Positions 31,480 to 40,972 of a DNA stretch of 64,000 nucleotides are shown one piece after another; position 1 is the first letter of the stretch, and each line of letters starts with the position of its first letter. The position numbers and the translations under genes are program-made. Source of the DNA: Procambarus clarkii (Eukaryota > Arthropoda > Malacostraca > Decapoda > Cambaridae); the NCBI RefSeq assembly GCF_040958095.1, contig NC_091228.1, forward strand, positions 15,766,841 through 15,830,840, in the 5' to 3' direction. Under the pieces are notes generated by a model. That model saw nothing but the letters and a program-made list of their open reading frames with translations. It made no database searches and was not told the DNA's origin.

Positions 31480-33440
31480 TATTATTTTTTATTATTATTT
31501 TCTACCACAGACGTGGCCACACATTTACAATGCTAACCATCATATATACATTTTCTTCTGTCCTCCATGGACAGGGTTAGAGAAATGTTAAACATAGAAT
31601 TCAAGGGTTTATTGAACACTCAACCACAGAAGGTGATTCGGTGCTTTTAAAATGCTAAGCTAACCTACATACGTAAATATATAGATACACAGATTTACGT
31701 ATGCCCTACATAAAGTGTTTGATGTGTCTTTTACATAGTGTCATTAATGTACAATCACAAAGGTGAAATGTAATTCTGATCAGCTTCCATATATACTTTA
31801 TACCCATACATATACATACACACACACACATATACATACATATATACATACATATATACACACATGCATTCACATACATCTGTCTCATTTACTCTGACAG
31901 GGTGAGATAGCTGATAAAGAAACTAGTGTGCAATTAAGCACTTAATCACTGAAGGTGACGAAGGTGCTTTTACAAGCTCAGGTTATATAGTTACATCATA
32001 TATATACATTGAATAAATGATATATTACAAGGTCAATCTTGGATACAAGTCCAATATATCATCAAGTGTTCCAGTACTCATATAGTAATTACAGTGTTCA
32101 GCATACCATAGCCCAGGAGGGCGAAAGTCAGTCAGTATGGGACATTCTACAATATAATGTTCAAGAGAGTGCATTTTTTCTCTTTCACAAAGTTGACACA
32201 TTGTGTACTCGGCATTTGGGTTTTGAGAAAGCTGCCAGATACGTCTATATCCCAGGCGTATTCTGGCCACTATAACATCACATTGCCGGGTTCTTGTTCT
32301 ATTAGTCCCATATGTGAATGCCTCCTCACTATATCTATCATAATATTTAATGCTACAACTTTCAGGTCTTTGTGAATTTGTTAGGTCGGTGAGATTTTCA
32401 TTAGATATTTGTTTAAGTATTCTCTTTGTCACTGCTAATGAAACACCCATATCAATTTCTACCACTGATTTTCTGCAGGCTGTCTTAGCAAGCATATCAA
32501 CAGTGTCATGCCTTGAGATGCCAACATGTGATGGCATCCATAGGAATTTAATCTCAAATCTGTTTTCTTTAGCAGCTAAAACATTCATTCGAATATCACT
32601 TACTATTTTCTGGGTGTCACTACTATATGCATTCAGTGCCAGGAGTGCACTCTGCGAGTCACAGTATATAAGTCCACTGCCTTTGTCTTTTAAAAAATTC
32701 AGTGGCAAGGTATATGCCTGCAAGTTCGGTTTGAGTTGTACTTGCCCAGTCATTGACGCGCTTCATTGCTGTATGTACGAGAGAAGATTGTTCAAATATG
32801 TTACATGCACATCCGGTACATCGTCCACCTTCTTCTACAGAGCCGTCGGTATAGCACTGATAAACATCGTTACCCATACTCTGAGTACTTTCAGTGATGC
32901 TTTTCAGTGTTAACTGTTTTAGTAATGTAGTGTGCACACTATCTTTCTTGGGCGCATTTACAAAATCAACTGATAGATCCCAGTTATCCCATGGAGTAAT
33001 TGGCTGATTAATCATTAGTTGAGTTGGGTACATATTTAATATTTTGATGGAGTTGGCTACCTTGCAGAACCAATATACATAATCAGATTTCGTTCTTCTT
33101 CTATAGACCTTAGGTGAGTGCAGCATATTAGAAAGTTTAGCTTGAAACTTCATGTGTTGTCTAGATCTACTCAATGCCTTCACGCCGAAAACTGTGCTAA
33201 TAGACAAAATTCTCTCACTTATGGTAGGTAATTTTAACTCTGCTCTCATATTAACTATTCTCGTGGACTTTGGAGCCCCAAGGATGAGACGCATAGCTTC
33301 ATTTTGCAAGTTTTCAAGAGATTTCAGCTCTTTGTCAGTATACAGTGTGAGATGTAGAGCATTGTAGTCAATCACAGAGCGTATAAATGAATGTTGGTGT
33401 CAATCATGGATTTAACGTGAGACTTGCTAAAATGTTTTGT
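31480..33440 (-). mobile_element. 5'-truncated non-LTR retrotransposon, minus strand, with 13-bp target duplication
   Basis: GTCTCATGTGCAT at 31467-31479 recurs at 33441-33453, and the 21-bp array continues on each side. Read on the minus strand the element has RT C-terminus, RNase H, zinc-finger tail, a long 3' UTR with CA/TA microsatellites (31800-31870) and an ATT-rich terminus at 31480-31500. The endonuclease and RT core are missing. Confidence 0.8.
32025..33375 (-). pseudogene. ORF2 C-terminal half: RT thumb, RNase H, zinc-finger tail; frameshifted
   Basis: Minus frame 33375-32659 reads NEAMRLILGAPKSTR (RT thumb region) and CYTDGSVEEGGR (first RNase H Asp), TQTELAGIYLA (Glu). A frameshift near 32700 moves to frame 32753-32025 with IYCDSQSALLAL (Asp), LWMPSHVGISRHDTVDMLA (end of RNase H) and the finger CQLCEREKMHSLEHYIVEC. 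In GISRHDTVD the usual Asn/Gly before the Asp is changed. Family: I/Jockey superfamily. Confidence 0.8.
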
Positions 33441-33757
33441 GTCTCATGTGCATCTGTATCCCTCTCGTGAGCACCTACATGCCTCTCATGAGCACCTGCA
33501 TTCCTCTCATGAGCACCTGCATCAGTCTCATGACCACCTGCATCCCCTCTCATGAGCACCTACATGCCTCTCATGACCACCTGCATCCCTCTCATGAGCA
33601 CTTGCATCCCTCTCATGAGCACCTTCATCCCTCTCATGAGCACTTGCATCCCTCTCATGAGTACCTTCATCACTCTCATGAGCACCTTCATCCCTCTCAT
33701 GAGCACTTGCATCACTCTCATGAGCACCAGCATCCCTCTCATGAGCACCTGCATCCC
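33441..33757. repeat. 21-bp minisatellite, block 3
   Basis: About 15 units, with variants CACTTGCATCC and CACCTTCATCA. Cut at 33757 by a SINE; the array resumes for about one unit at 34021. Confidence 0.95.
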
Positions 33758-34020
33758 ATCACCATTAGGGGGTCTCGTAGCCTGGTGGATAGCGCGCAGG
33801 ACTCGTAATTCTGTGGCGCGGGTTCGATTCCCGCACGAGGCAGAAACAAATGGGCAAAGTTTCTTTCACCCTGAATGCCCCTGTTACCTAGAAGTAAATA
33901 GGTACCTGGGTGTTAGTCAGCTGTCACGGGCTGCTTCCTGGGGGTGGAGGCCTGGTCGAGGACCGGGCCGCGGGGACACTAAAGCCCCGAAATCATCTCA
34001 AGATAACCTCAAGATAAGAT
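33758..34020 (+). mobile_element. tRNA-derived SINE with 5-bp target duplication
   Basis: ATCCC at 33753-33757 and 34021-34025 flanks the insert, and the 21-bp repeat reads through. The head is a complete tRNA-like fold (33772-33841); the body has TACCTAGAAGTAAATAGGTACC and a conserved GGAGGCCTGGTCGAGGACC core (33946 onward); the tail is a CTCAAGATAAC repeat. The body core is shared with a second element at 39168. Confidence 0.9.
33772..33841 (+). other. tRNA-Thr(CGT)-like head of the SINE (internal pol III promoter), not a tRNA gene
   Basis: Acceptor arms GTCTCGT (33772) and ACGAGGC (33835) pair over 7 bases with one T-G. The anticodon stem CAGGA/TTCTG holds loop CTCGTAA, anticodon CGT. The T arm GCGGG-TTCGATT-CCCGC is perfect, and GGTTCGATTCC is a canonical B box; TAGCCTGGTGG serves as A box. 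The sequence continues into the SINE body, so it is a retroposon head. Confidence 0.85.
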
Positions 34021-34449
34021 ATCCCTCTCATGAGCACCTGCACTCTCAGAGTTCCTCCCGAGGGTCACAACTCCCCCCCCCCCCTCCCCCGGGGTTCACC
34101 TGGTCGGCCACGGGCAGCCTTTACATGTATTTTATAATGTTTGTTTAAGATTTACAAATTGCTATATCAAAACCTTCTGTTCCTCCTGCAACTCTTCCTA
34201 TGCCTTGTGGCCGTCAGTCTGTACCTTAATTATTGCGTCACTATTCACACTTGAGTATTTCTTAACAATCTCATCAACAGATTCTTCTTTATTCACAGAA
34301 CTTGCCTCCTCAATATTTTCATCAGCTGTTTAATTTTCTTTCTTATCAATCGCTTCAGCATTATTATGGAAGTTACTTCTAAGTATCGGGAGTTTATCGT
34401 TGTCAGTGTTGCAGTCAAAGTGAGGGAGGCACTTTCCCTTGGTGTCCTC
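34021..34449. other. End of the 21-bp array and unassigned DNA with a possible minus-strand coding remnant
   Basis: One 21-bp unit (34021-34045), a C-rich stretch (34070-34092), then AT-rich DNA. The minus strand from about 34449 to 34200 reads acidic, coding-like sequence (ENIEEASSVNKEESVDEIVK) broken by one TAA near 34331. No family recognised; it could be an exon or part of an old element. Confidence 0.25.
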
Positions 34450-35724
34450 GTTGGCGTATGTCTCACACAAGGTGACCATTGGTGTATGTCTCACACAAGG
34501 TGACCGTTGGTGTATGTCTCACACAAGGTGACCGTTGGTGTATGTCTCACACAAGGGGACCGTTGGTGTATGTCTCACACAAGGGGACCGTTGTGTATGT
34601 CTCAAACAAGGTGACCGTTGGTGTATGTCTCACACAAGGGGACCGTTGGTGTATGTCTCACACAAGGGGACCGTTGGTGTATGTCTCACACAAGGTGACC
34701 GTTGGTGTATGTCTCACACAAGGGGACCGTTGGAGTATGTCTCTCACAAGGTGACCTTTGGTGTATGTCTCACACAAGGTGACCGTTGGTGTATGTCTCA
34801 CACAAGGGGACCGTTGGTGTATGTCTCACACAAGGGGACCGTTGGTGTATGTCTCACACAAGGTGACCGTTGGTGTATGTCTCACACAAGGTGACCGTTG
34901 GTGTATGTCTCACACAAGGGGACCGTTGGTGTATGTCTCACACAAGGTGACCGTTGGTGTATGTCTCACACAAGGTGACCGTTGGTGTATGTCTCACACA
35001 AGGTAACCGTTGGTGTATGCCTCACACAAGGTGACTGTTGGTGTATGTCCCACACAAGGTGACCGTTGGTGTATGTCTCACACAAGGTGACCGTTGGTGT
35101 ATGTCTCACACAAGGGGACCGTTGGTGTATGTCTCACACAAGGTGACCGTTGGTGTATGTCTCACACAAGGTGACCGTTGGTGTATGGCTCACACAAGGG
35201 GACCGTTGGTGTATGTTTCACACAAGGTCACCGTTGGTGTATGGCTCACACAAGGTGACCGTTGGTGTATGTCTCACACAAGGTGACCGTTGGTGTATGC
35301 CTCACACAAGGTGACCGATGGTGTATGTCTCACACAAGGTGACCGTTGGTGTATGTCTCACACAAGGTGACCGTTGGTGTATGTCTCACACAAGGTGACC
35401 GTTGGTGTATGTCTCACACAAGGTGACCGTTGGTGTATGTCTCACACAAGGGGACCGTTGGTGTATGTCTCACACAAGGGGACCGTTGTGTATGTCTCAC
35501 ACAAGGTGACCGTTGGTGTATGGCTCACACAAGGGGACCGTTGGTGTATGTTTCACACAAGGTCACCGTTGGTGTATGGCTCACAGAAGGTGACCGTTGG
35601 TGTATGTCTCACACAAGGTGACCGTTGGTGTATGTATCACACAAGGTGACCGTTGGTGTATGTCTCACACAAGGTGACCGTTGTGTATGTCTCACACAAG
35701 GCGACCGTTGGTGTATGTCTCACT
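34450..35724. repeat. 28-bp minisatellite, about 45 units
   Basis: Unit: GTTGGTGTATGTCTCACACA then AGGTGACC, period 28. The main variants are AGGTGACC versus AGGGGACC, and a few units lose two bases (GTTGTGTATG). Open frames across it are artefacts. Confidence 0.97.
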
Positions 35725-35726
35725 AG

Positions 35727-36850
35727 AATGGATAACACAATGATTAAAGCAAAGAAAGCAAAGTGTCGTTCTAAACGGAAATAACTCTAACTGGAGAAAT
35801 GTGATGAGTGGAGTACCGCAAGGTTCCATTTTGGGCCAACCATTTTTGTCATATACATCACTGACATAAAATAGAATATTACAAAGCATATCAATAAAAT
35901 TGTAGATGACGCTAAGATTTATGGTAAAGTAGGGAGTGAACATTATATTGAAGTCTTACAAAGCGATCTTCATGAAATCCACAAGTGTCAGAAGATTGGC
36001 AGATGCTCTTTAATATCGAAAAATGCCATGACCTTGCATGTGGGGCATAACATTGCACAGCACAACTATCAAATCAAAAATATTACCTTGCAGGAGGTTG
36101 ATGAAGAAGGAGCTTGGAGTCAGAATGCACAAATCAGTAAAAGTTTCTCAACAAGTGGAAGCTGCAGTAAAACAAGCCAACCATGTCCTAGGAATAGTCA
36201 GACGTAACTTTGATATCAGGGAAAATAGAGTAGCTATTCAACAGCATAAATCTCTGGTGCTTGTATTATTGTGTCCAAACATGGAGACCTCAGCTTCAGA
36301 AAGGCACATCTGCTTAAGAAAAAGTTCAACACCGGGCGAGAAAAATCATTCTTGAACTAAGTGGGTTCCCGTACGAGGAATAGTTGAGGGTTTACAGGGC
36401 TAACAACACAGCAAACCAGACATGATAAGGCTGATCTCATCGAAACTTAAAATATTGAAGAATTTGTTGATCCAGACCACTTCTTCAGAAGGTCAGATGT
36501 AACATAAACAAGTAGCAACGGTTTTAAGCTCAACAAGACACAATTTAGGACAGAAAAAAGGTGATGTTTTTATTATAAACCCATGGAACCGCCTACCCGC
36601 CGAAGCCGTAAATGTCAAAACACTGCTACAATTTAAGATCCAAATAGATAAAATCTTCAGGACAAATGGGGGAACATTTGACAAGCCTTCGGCTTTCTTT
36701 CCTTGTCGAGGCCACTCGAGAGATAGTGGCCCTCTGGCAAATTCAGGTAAATATGAACACGTTGGACTGGACGGTGTGAGAATAGCTTGAGCTGCTTCAA
36801 CTCTACGTGTGTAATTTATACCTCAATAAATTTATTTTAATTTCAAAACA
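35727..36850 (+). pseudogene. Strongly decayed CR1-like RT fragment
   Basis: NWRNVMSGVPQGSILG is readable at about 35790-35840, followed after many stops and shifts by LGVRMHKSVKVSQQVEAAVK and ILGIVRRNF (36110-36215), and WNRLPAEAVNVKTL with FKIQIDK near 36580-36650. This is the order of RT, thumb and C-terminus of CR1/RTE-like ORF2. The catalytic aspartate region is damaged. An AATAAA-containing AT-rich end lies at about 36820-36850. Confidence 0.6.
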
Positions 36851-37201
36851 AGAAATACATTTTTAAATATAATGATTTCAATTTTAAAACATTAGTGGTC
36901 AAATGTAAACAGATGTCACAGAGAACTGAAGGAAGGTCAGGTTCAGTCTCGTGTCCTGTATACAGCTCTGCTGTATTGTGTAGAATACTTATCTCTGAAA
37001 GTATTACATGTAACACCGGCACAGAGGAATCTTCCATGACGTTCCTTACTCTCGCGTAACTTTATTATTTCATCCCAAAATTCATAAAACTTGTTTCTTT
37101 AAAGGCAATCAGAAATCCTTTGATTGTATAATATTTGTTTTGTCTTTAATCCTGTAAATATTATGATGGTTAGAGCACTAGTTCTTGGTCTGGTCTGGGA
37201 C
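36851..37201. other. AT-rich DNA, no gene seen
   Basis: No open frame above background and no repeat or element recognised. Confidence 0.5.
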
Positions 37202-37455
37202 AGGCAGTCATCTCTGGGACACCCAGCATCTTGCCACAGAGTATCCCAGTCATCTCTGGGACACCCAGCATCTTGCCACAGAGTATCCCAGCCATCTCTG
37301 GGACACCCAGCATCTTGCCACAGAGTATCCCAGCCATCTCTGGGACACCCAGCATCTTGCCACAGGGTATCCCAGCCATCTCTGGGGCACCCAGCATCTT
37401 GCCAGAGTATCCCAGCCATCTATGGGACACCCAGCATCTTGCCACAGGGTATCCC
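37202..37455. repeat. 42-bp minisatellite, about 6 units
   Basis: Unit: GTATCCCAGCCATCTCTGGG followed by ACACCCAGCATCTTGCCACAGA, period 42, with one unit shortened by 3 bases. TCCCAG and CTGGGA within a unit form a short inverted repeat. All frames are open because 42 is a multiple of 3. Confidence 0.95.
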
Positions 37456-38055
37456 AATGATAGATATAATTTGGAATTCTTTAACGTGACAATTCCAACC
37501 AGGCATTCTTCTTCTATTTGTTTTTTAGAAGGATTCTCTCTCCCCTTCCTTAACTAACACTGACATGACAGATGGAAAATGAGTAATTGAAACTGTTTTG
37601 ATAGATATTACACTGAAGATTTGTGTTGACAGTTGCAATAATTGATAAATGCATATTATAAAGTTTTCTGTTAAACAGACACTTTAAGCTTTTCCAGCAA
37701 TAGTGGCTTTCTCCCAGTTTAAATGTTTTAAGGTTGGTTACTGTTCTCACTGTCAGCAGCAATAGTTTGATAGTGAGGTATAGTGAAGGTGTCTATGACA
37801 GGAAAATGTCAGGAAAGGTTGTCACAATCACGGAGTCTTATACCCTCAGATGTGACCAGTTAGGTCATCATCAATGAGAAAATTATCAAAATAAGACTTT
37901 CCTCTCCAGTCATTCAAAGGAAAGCCAAAGTAATATTGAACTGAGCATAGACAGTTTTGACCAGCATATGCAAATCTTTTGTTTAATTTTAAAAGCCTAA
38001 GTCTTCTTGTAACGATTTTAAGTTTTTCTTAATTTATTAAGAAAATTAATTTATT
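37456..38055. other. AT-rich DNA, no gene seen
   Basis: No recognised element, repeat or coding sequence. Confidence 0.5.
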
Positions 38056-38300
38056 TTTTTATCTACGTGGTTTATATACGGTAAACAAGACAGGTCCCAG
38101 GCCAGAGTCCTGAGGACCATTGACAACTATGGTAATGTTGCACTTGAGTGTTGTATCTACATAGTTTATATATACGGTAAACAAGACAGGTCTCAGGCTA
38201 GAGTCCTGAGGACCATTGGCAACGTTTACCACTCGGATTTGTCTTACTCTGTTTCTGTTGAAAAAGTCAAATCATATACCACTAGCAAGTTAATACCTCC
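38056..38300 (-). pseudogene. CR1-like RT remnant, motif region present twice
   Basis: The minus strand reads PQDSGLGPVLFTVY twice (about 38220-38160 and 38130-38060), the position of PQGSVLGPLLF in RTs. The two copies are about 90 bases apart and nearly identical (ACGGTAAACAAGACAGGTC in both), so the region was tandemly duplicated after insertion. Everything else is decayed. Confidence 0.5.
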
Positions 38301-38661
38301 AAACAACAGGCCTCAGAGAATGAGTGAAAATAAAAGTGTTTAAATTGTTTAAACTTATATGTTACTGTATTTCAGAAAATGCATGTACTTACTTTAATAG
38401 TTGTAGTACTTTACTATATAAAATATAGTACAGTACTACTTACAGTACCAAAGGAGGCGTACTTATGGTAGTTTCTTTACTAAAGAAATTGTTCATTTAA
38501 GTGTGCAGAAGGACACTTGCTGTATTAAACTACTTGAACAGTAAGCTGCTAACTGTACAAAAGATCTTGTACAATACGTTACTTACTGTAATAAAGTAAG
38601 TGCCCTACTGTATTAGAGCAAGTTAGCAATATGATGCTGATAATATGAAAGTACAAATACG

Positions 38662-38735
38662 GTAAGCTGCTTAATGCATAATTGTAAGTTACAGTCGGCA
38701 ACTTACTGTATTTAGTTATACATTAAGCAACTTAC
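38662..38735. repeat. Imperfect 20-bp inverted repeat (hairpin)
   Basis: GTAAGCTGCTTAATGCATAA (38662-38681) pairs with TTATACATTAAGCAACTTAC (38716-38735), 18 of 20 positions. It sits in AT-rich DNA rich in TACTTAC-type words (38390-38740) and may be a MITE remnant. Confidence 0.7.
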
Positions 38736-39045
38736 AATAACACAGGTGTATATATGCTCCTGCTTAATCTTGAGGATAATAAGGTTAAGACAAACTAAAG
38801 TCAGACAAAAATTCCCAAATGTCTAAAATCCCTAAAATGTTACAATAACTAAGATCTCATAACAAATAAAAAGCCAAAACGAATAATAGTGATCCAATAA
38901 ACAATAGTAAAGAAAGTCATATTGATAATAAAGTGTAGAAAATGCTAATATATCAATTACATACCAAAACTTATTCATAAAATCAGGAGACAAATGCTTA
39001 TTTATACCTTCCACTAAACATAAGAGGTATATCTGGCCGACTTCT
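38736..39045. other. AT-rich DNA, no gene seen
   Basis: No recognised coding sequence or element. Confidence 0.5.
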
Positions 39046-39235
39046 CACAGTGTTCAAGAGAACTTGATAAGCACCTCCAAAGGAGGCCTGATCAACCAGG
39101 CTGTGATTCATATGTCAGGTTGCGAGTAGCCGCGTCCAACAGCCTGGTTGACCAGTCCAGCAACGAGGAGGCCTGGTCGAGGACAGGGCCGCGGGGACGG
39201 TAAAGCCCTAAACGGCCTCAAGGTAACCTCAAGGA
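39046..39235 (+). mobile_element. SINE-like fragment with hairpin core, related to the SINE at 33758
   Basis: 39168-39235 matches the body of the SINE (GGCCTGGTCGAGGAC, GGGCCGCGGGGAC, TAAAGCC, CTCAAGGTAACCTCAAGG). Upstream, CTGATCAACCAGGCTGT (39088-39104) pairs with ACAGCCTGGTTGACCAG (39139-39155) with one mismatch. No tRNA-like head is present. This GGAGGCCTGATCAACCAGGCTG core resembles the conserved V-type domain known from some SINEs. Confidence 0.6.
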
Positions 39236-39469
39236 AGGTACCACCAGCACAATAAAATACATTCATACCTCCAACATGCCAAAACTCATACAAACAACGT
39301 ATAACAAAACTCATTCTCACAATCATCAAAACAAAAACTTATTCATACCTTCAGTATATCAAAATTAATTCATACCACCAGCATACAAAACCTCATTCAT
39401 TCCACCAGCATACAAAAACTATATTCATTCCACCAGCATACAAAAACTCATTCATTCCACCAGCATACT

Positions 39470-39770
39470 AAAATGCAAACACTCGAACTTCAAGGCCGTT
39501 GGGTACTGTCAACTGGGTGCCAAGTCACATGGGAATAACTGGAAATGACATTGCAGACGATGCTGCAAAACTTGCAACTAAGAGAAGAAATGTAGACATT
39601 TACATACCACAGAGTCTATCACAGATTAAGAAAGTAATTAACAATAGAGCAATGCAGAAGATATATAGTGACCAGTACACAGCAGTTGCAACATCAAGAT
39701 CTGCGGGTTGGCACAAGAATTCAACCAAATACGAACCACATATTTTGATGAAAGGAGTAAATCTGGAGTA
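39470..39770 (+). pseudogene. RNase H end fragment, same family as 30088-31185
   Basis: The sequence is closely similar to 30520-30800: NWVPSHMGITGNDIADDAAK, RRNVDIYIPQSLSQIKKV and the following spacer, here without the TGA seen at 30679. It is cut off at about 39765 where the 32-bp array begins, and preceded by CATTCCACCAGCATAC repeats (39370-39465). Confidence 0.8.
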
Positions 39771-40214
39771 CATCATGTACATCTACACATGTACATCTGT
39801 AGATTACTGTACATCTACACATGTACATCTGTAGATTACTGTACATCTACACATGTACATCTGTAGATTACTGTACATCTACACATGTACATCTGTAGAT
39901 TACTGTACATCTACACATGTGCATCTGTAGATTACTGTACATCTACACATGTGCATCTGTAGATTACTGTACATCTACACATATACATCTGTAGATTACT
40001 GTACATCTACACATGTACATCTGTAGATTACTGTACATCTACACATGTGCATCTGTAGATTACTGTACATCTACACATGTACATCTGTAGATTACTGTGC
40101 ATCTACACATGTACATCTGTAGATTACTGTACATCTACACATGTACATCAGTAGATTACTGTACATCTACACATGTACATCTGTAGATTACTGTACATCT
40201 ACACATGTACATCT
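39771..40214. repeat. 32-bp self-complementary minisatellite, about 14 units
   Basis: Unit: ACATGTACATCTGTAGATTA then CTGTACATCTAC, period 32. Within a unit GTACATCTACA / TGTAGAT and CATGTACATG-like words are inverted, so each unit can fold. Right of the array (40218-40245) AATGAGATG and CATCTCATT form another hairpin. Confidence 0.95.
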
Positions 40215-40286
40215 AATACTTAATGAGATGTAATCATCTCATTGAGAGATGTACATCATAATCACTGAGATGTAATGTACATCTAC

Positions 40287-40373
40287 ATTGGTCTCGTGAG
40301 GCAGGTCTCAACAACCAGCTCCTCGTAGATGTGTTCTTGTACATTATTGGTCTCGTGAGGCAGGTCTCAACAA
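40287..40373. repeat. 28-bp direct duplication
   Basis: ATTGGTCTCGTGAGGCAGGT and the next 8 bases occur at 40287-40314 and again, identically, at 40346-40373, 59 bases apart. Confidence 0.9.
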
Positions 40374-40374
40374 T

Positions 40375-40529
40375 CTAGAATATAATAACATTATTAAAAT
40401 TGTTAAGCGACGCAGCGAGCTCTCGGAGGTACTTCTGGTTCTCCACACTGTCCACGATCCAAATCTGAAGGTCATCACCAGTGACGCCCCTCCGGTGAAG
40501 TCCTCGCAGGAGTCTCTCCCCACCCACAC
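40375..40529 (-). CDS. Candidate exon of an unidentified protein (about 50 codons)
   Basis: On the minus strand a pyrimidine-rich stretch ending CTACAG (40546-40530) looks like a splice acceptor. The frame after it reads ERLLRGLHRRGVTGDDLQ, IWIVDSVENQKYLREL and AASLNNFNNV, then a stop at 40377-40375. The composition is much more protein-like and less repetitive than its surroundings. I cannot name the protein; no clear donor was found before the stop, so it may be a last exon, an exon remnant or chance. The 55-bp repeat next to it copies the acceptor-like sequence. Confidence 0.3.
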
Positions 40530-40968
40530 CTGTAGATGAGAGGGAATACTGAAGCCCACACCAGGCTTCACTTCCCTCACACACCTGCAGATGAGAGGGA
40601 ACACTGAAGCCAACACCTGGCTACTCTCTCCACCCACACCTGCAGATAAGAGGGAACAATGGGGATCATACCTGGATACTCTCCCGACCCACACCTGCAG
40701 ATGAGATGGAACACTGAAGCCCACACCTGGCTACTCTCTCCACCCACACCTGCAGATGAGAGGGAACAATGGGGATCATACCTGGCTACTCTCCCGACCC
40801 ACACCTGCAGATGAGAGGGAACTCTGAAGCCAACACCTGGCAACTCTCCCCACCCACACCTGCAGATGAAAAGGAAAACTGAAGCCCACACCTGGAAACT
40901 CTCCCCACCCACACCTGCAATTGAAAGTGAAAACTGAAGGCCACACCTGGCTACTCCTCACACTCATC
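40530..40968. repeat. 55-bp minisatellite, 8 units
   Basis: TG(C/T)A(G/A) landmarks recur at 40531, 40586, 40641, 40696, 40751, 40806, 40861 and 40916: exactly 55 bases each time. Units contain CCCACACCTGCAGATGAGAG, GGAACACTGAAG and CACCTGGCTACTCTC. Two types alternate in part (GAACACTGAAGCC and GAACAATGGGGATCA). Confidence 0.97.
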
Positions 40969-40972
40969 TCTT

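Noticed and set aside
33772..33841. Genuine tRNA-Thr gene
   Set aside because: The fold is good, but it continues into a SINE body and tail flanked by a target duplication, so it is a retroposon head.
34450..35724. CRISPR array
   Set aside because: There are no unique spacers: the whole 28-bp unit repeats head to tail, and the context is eukaryotic.
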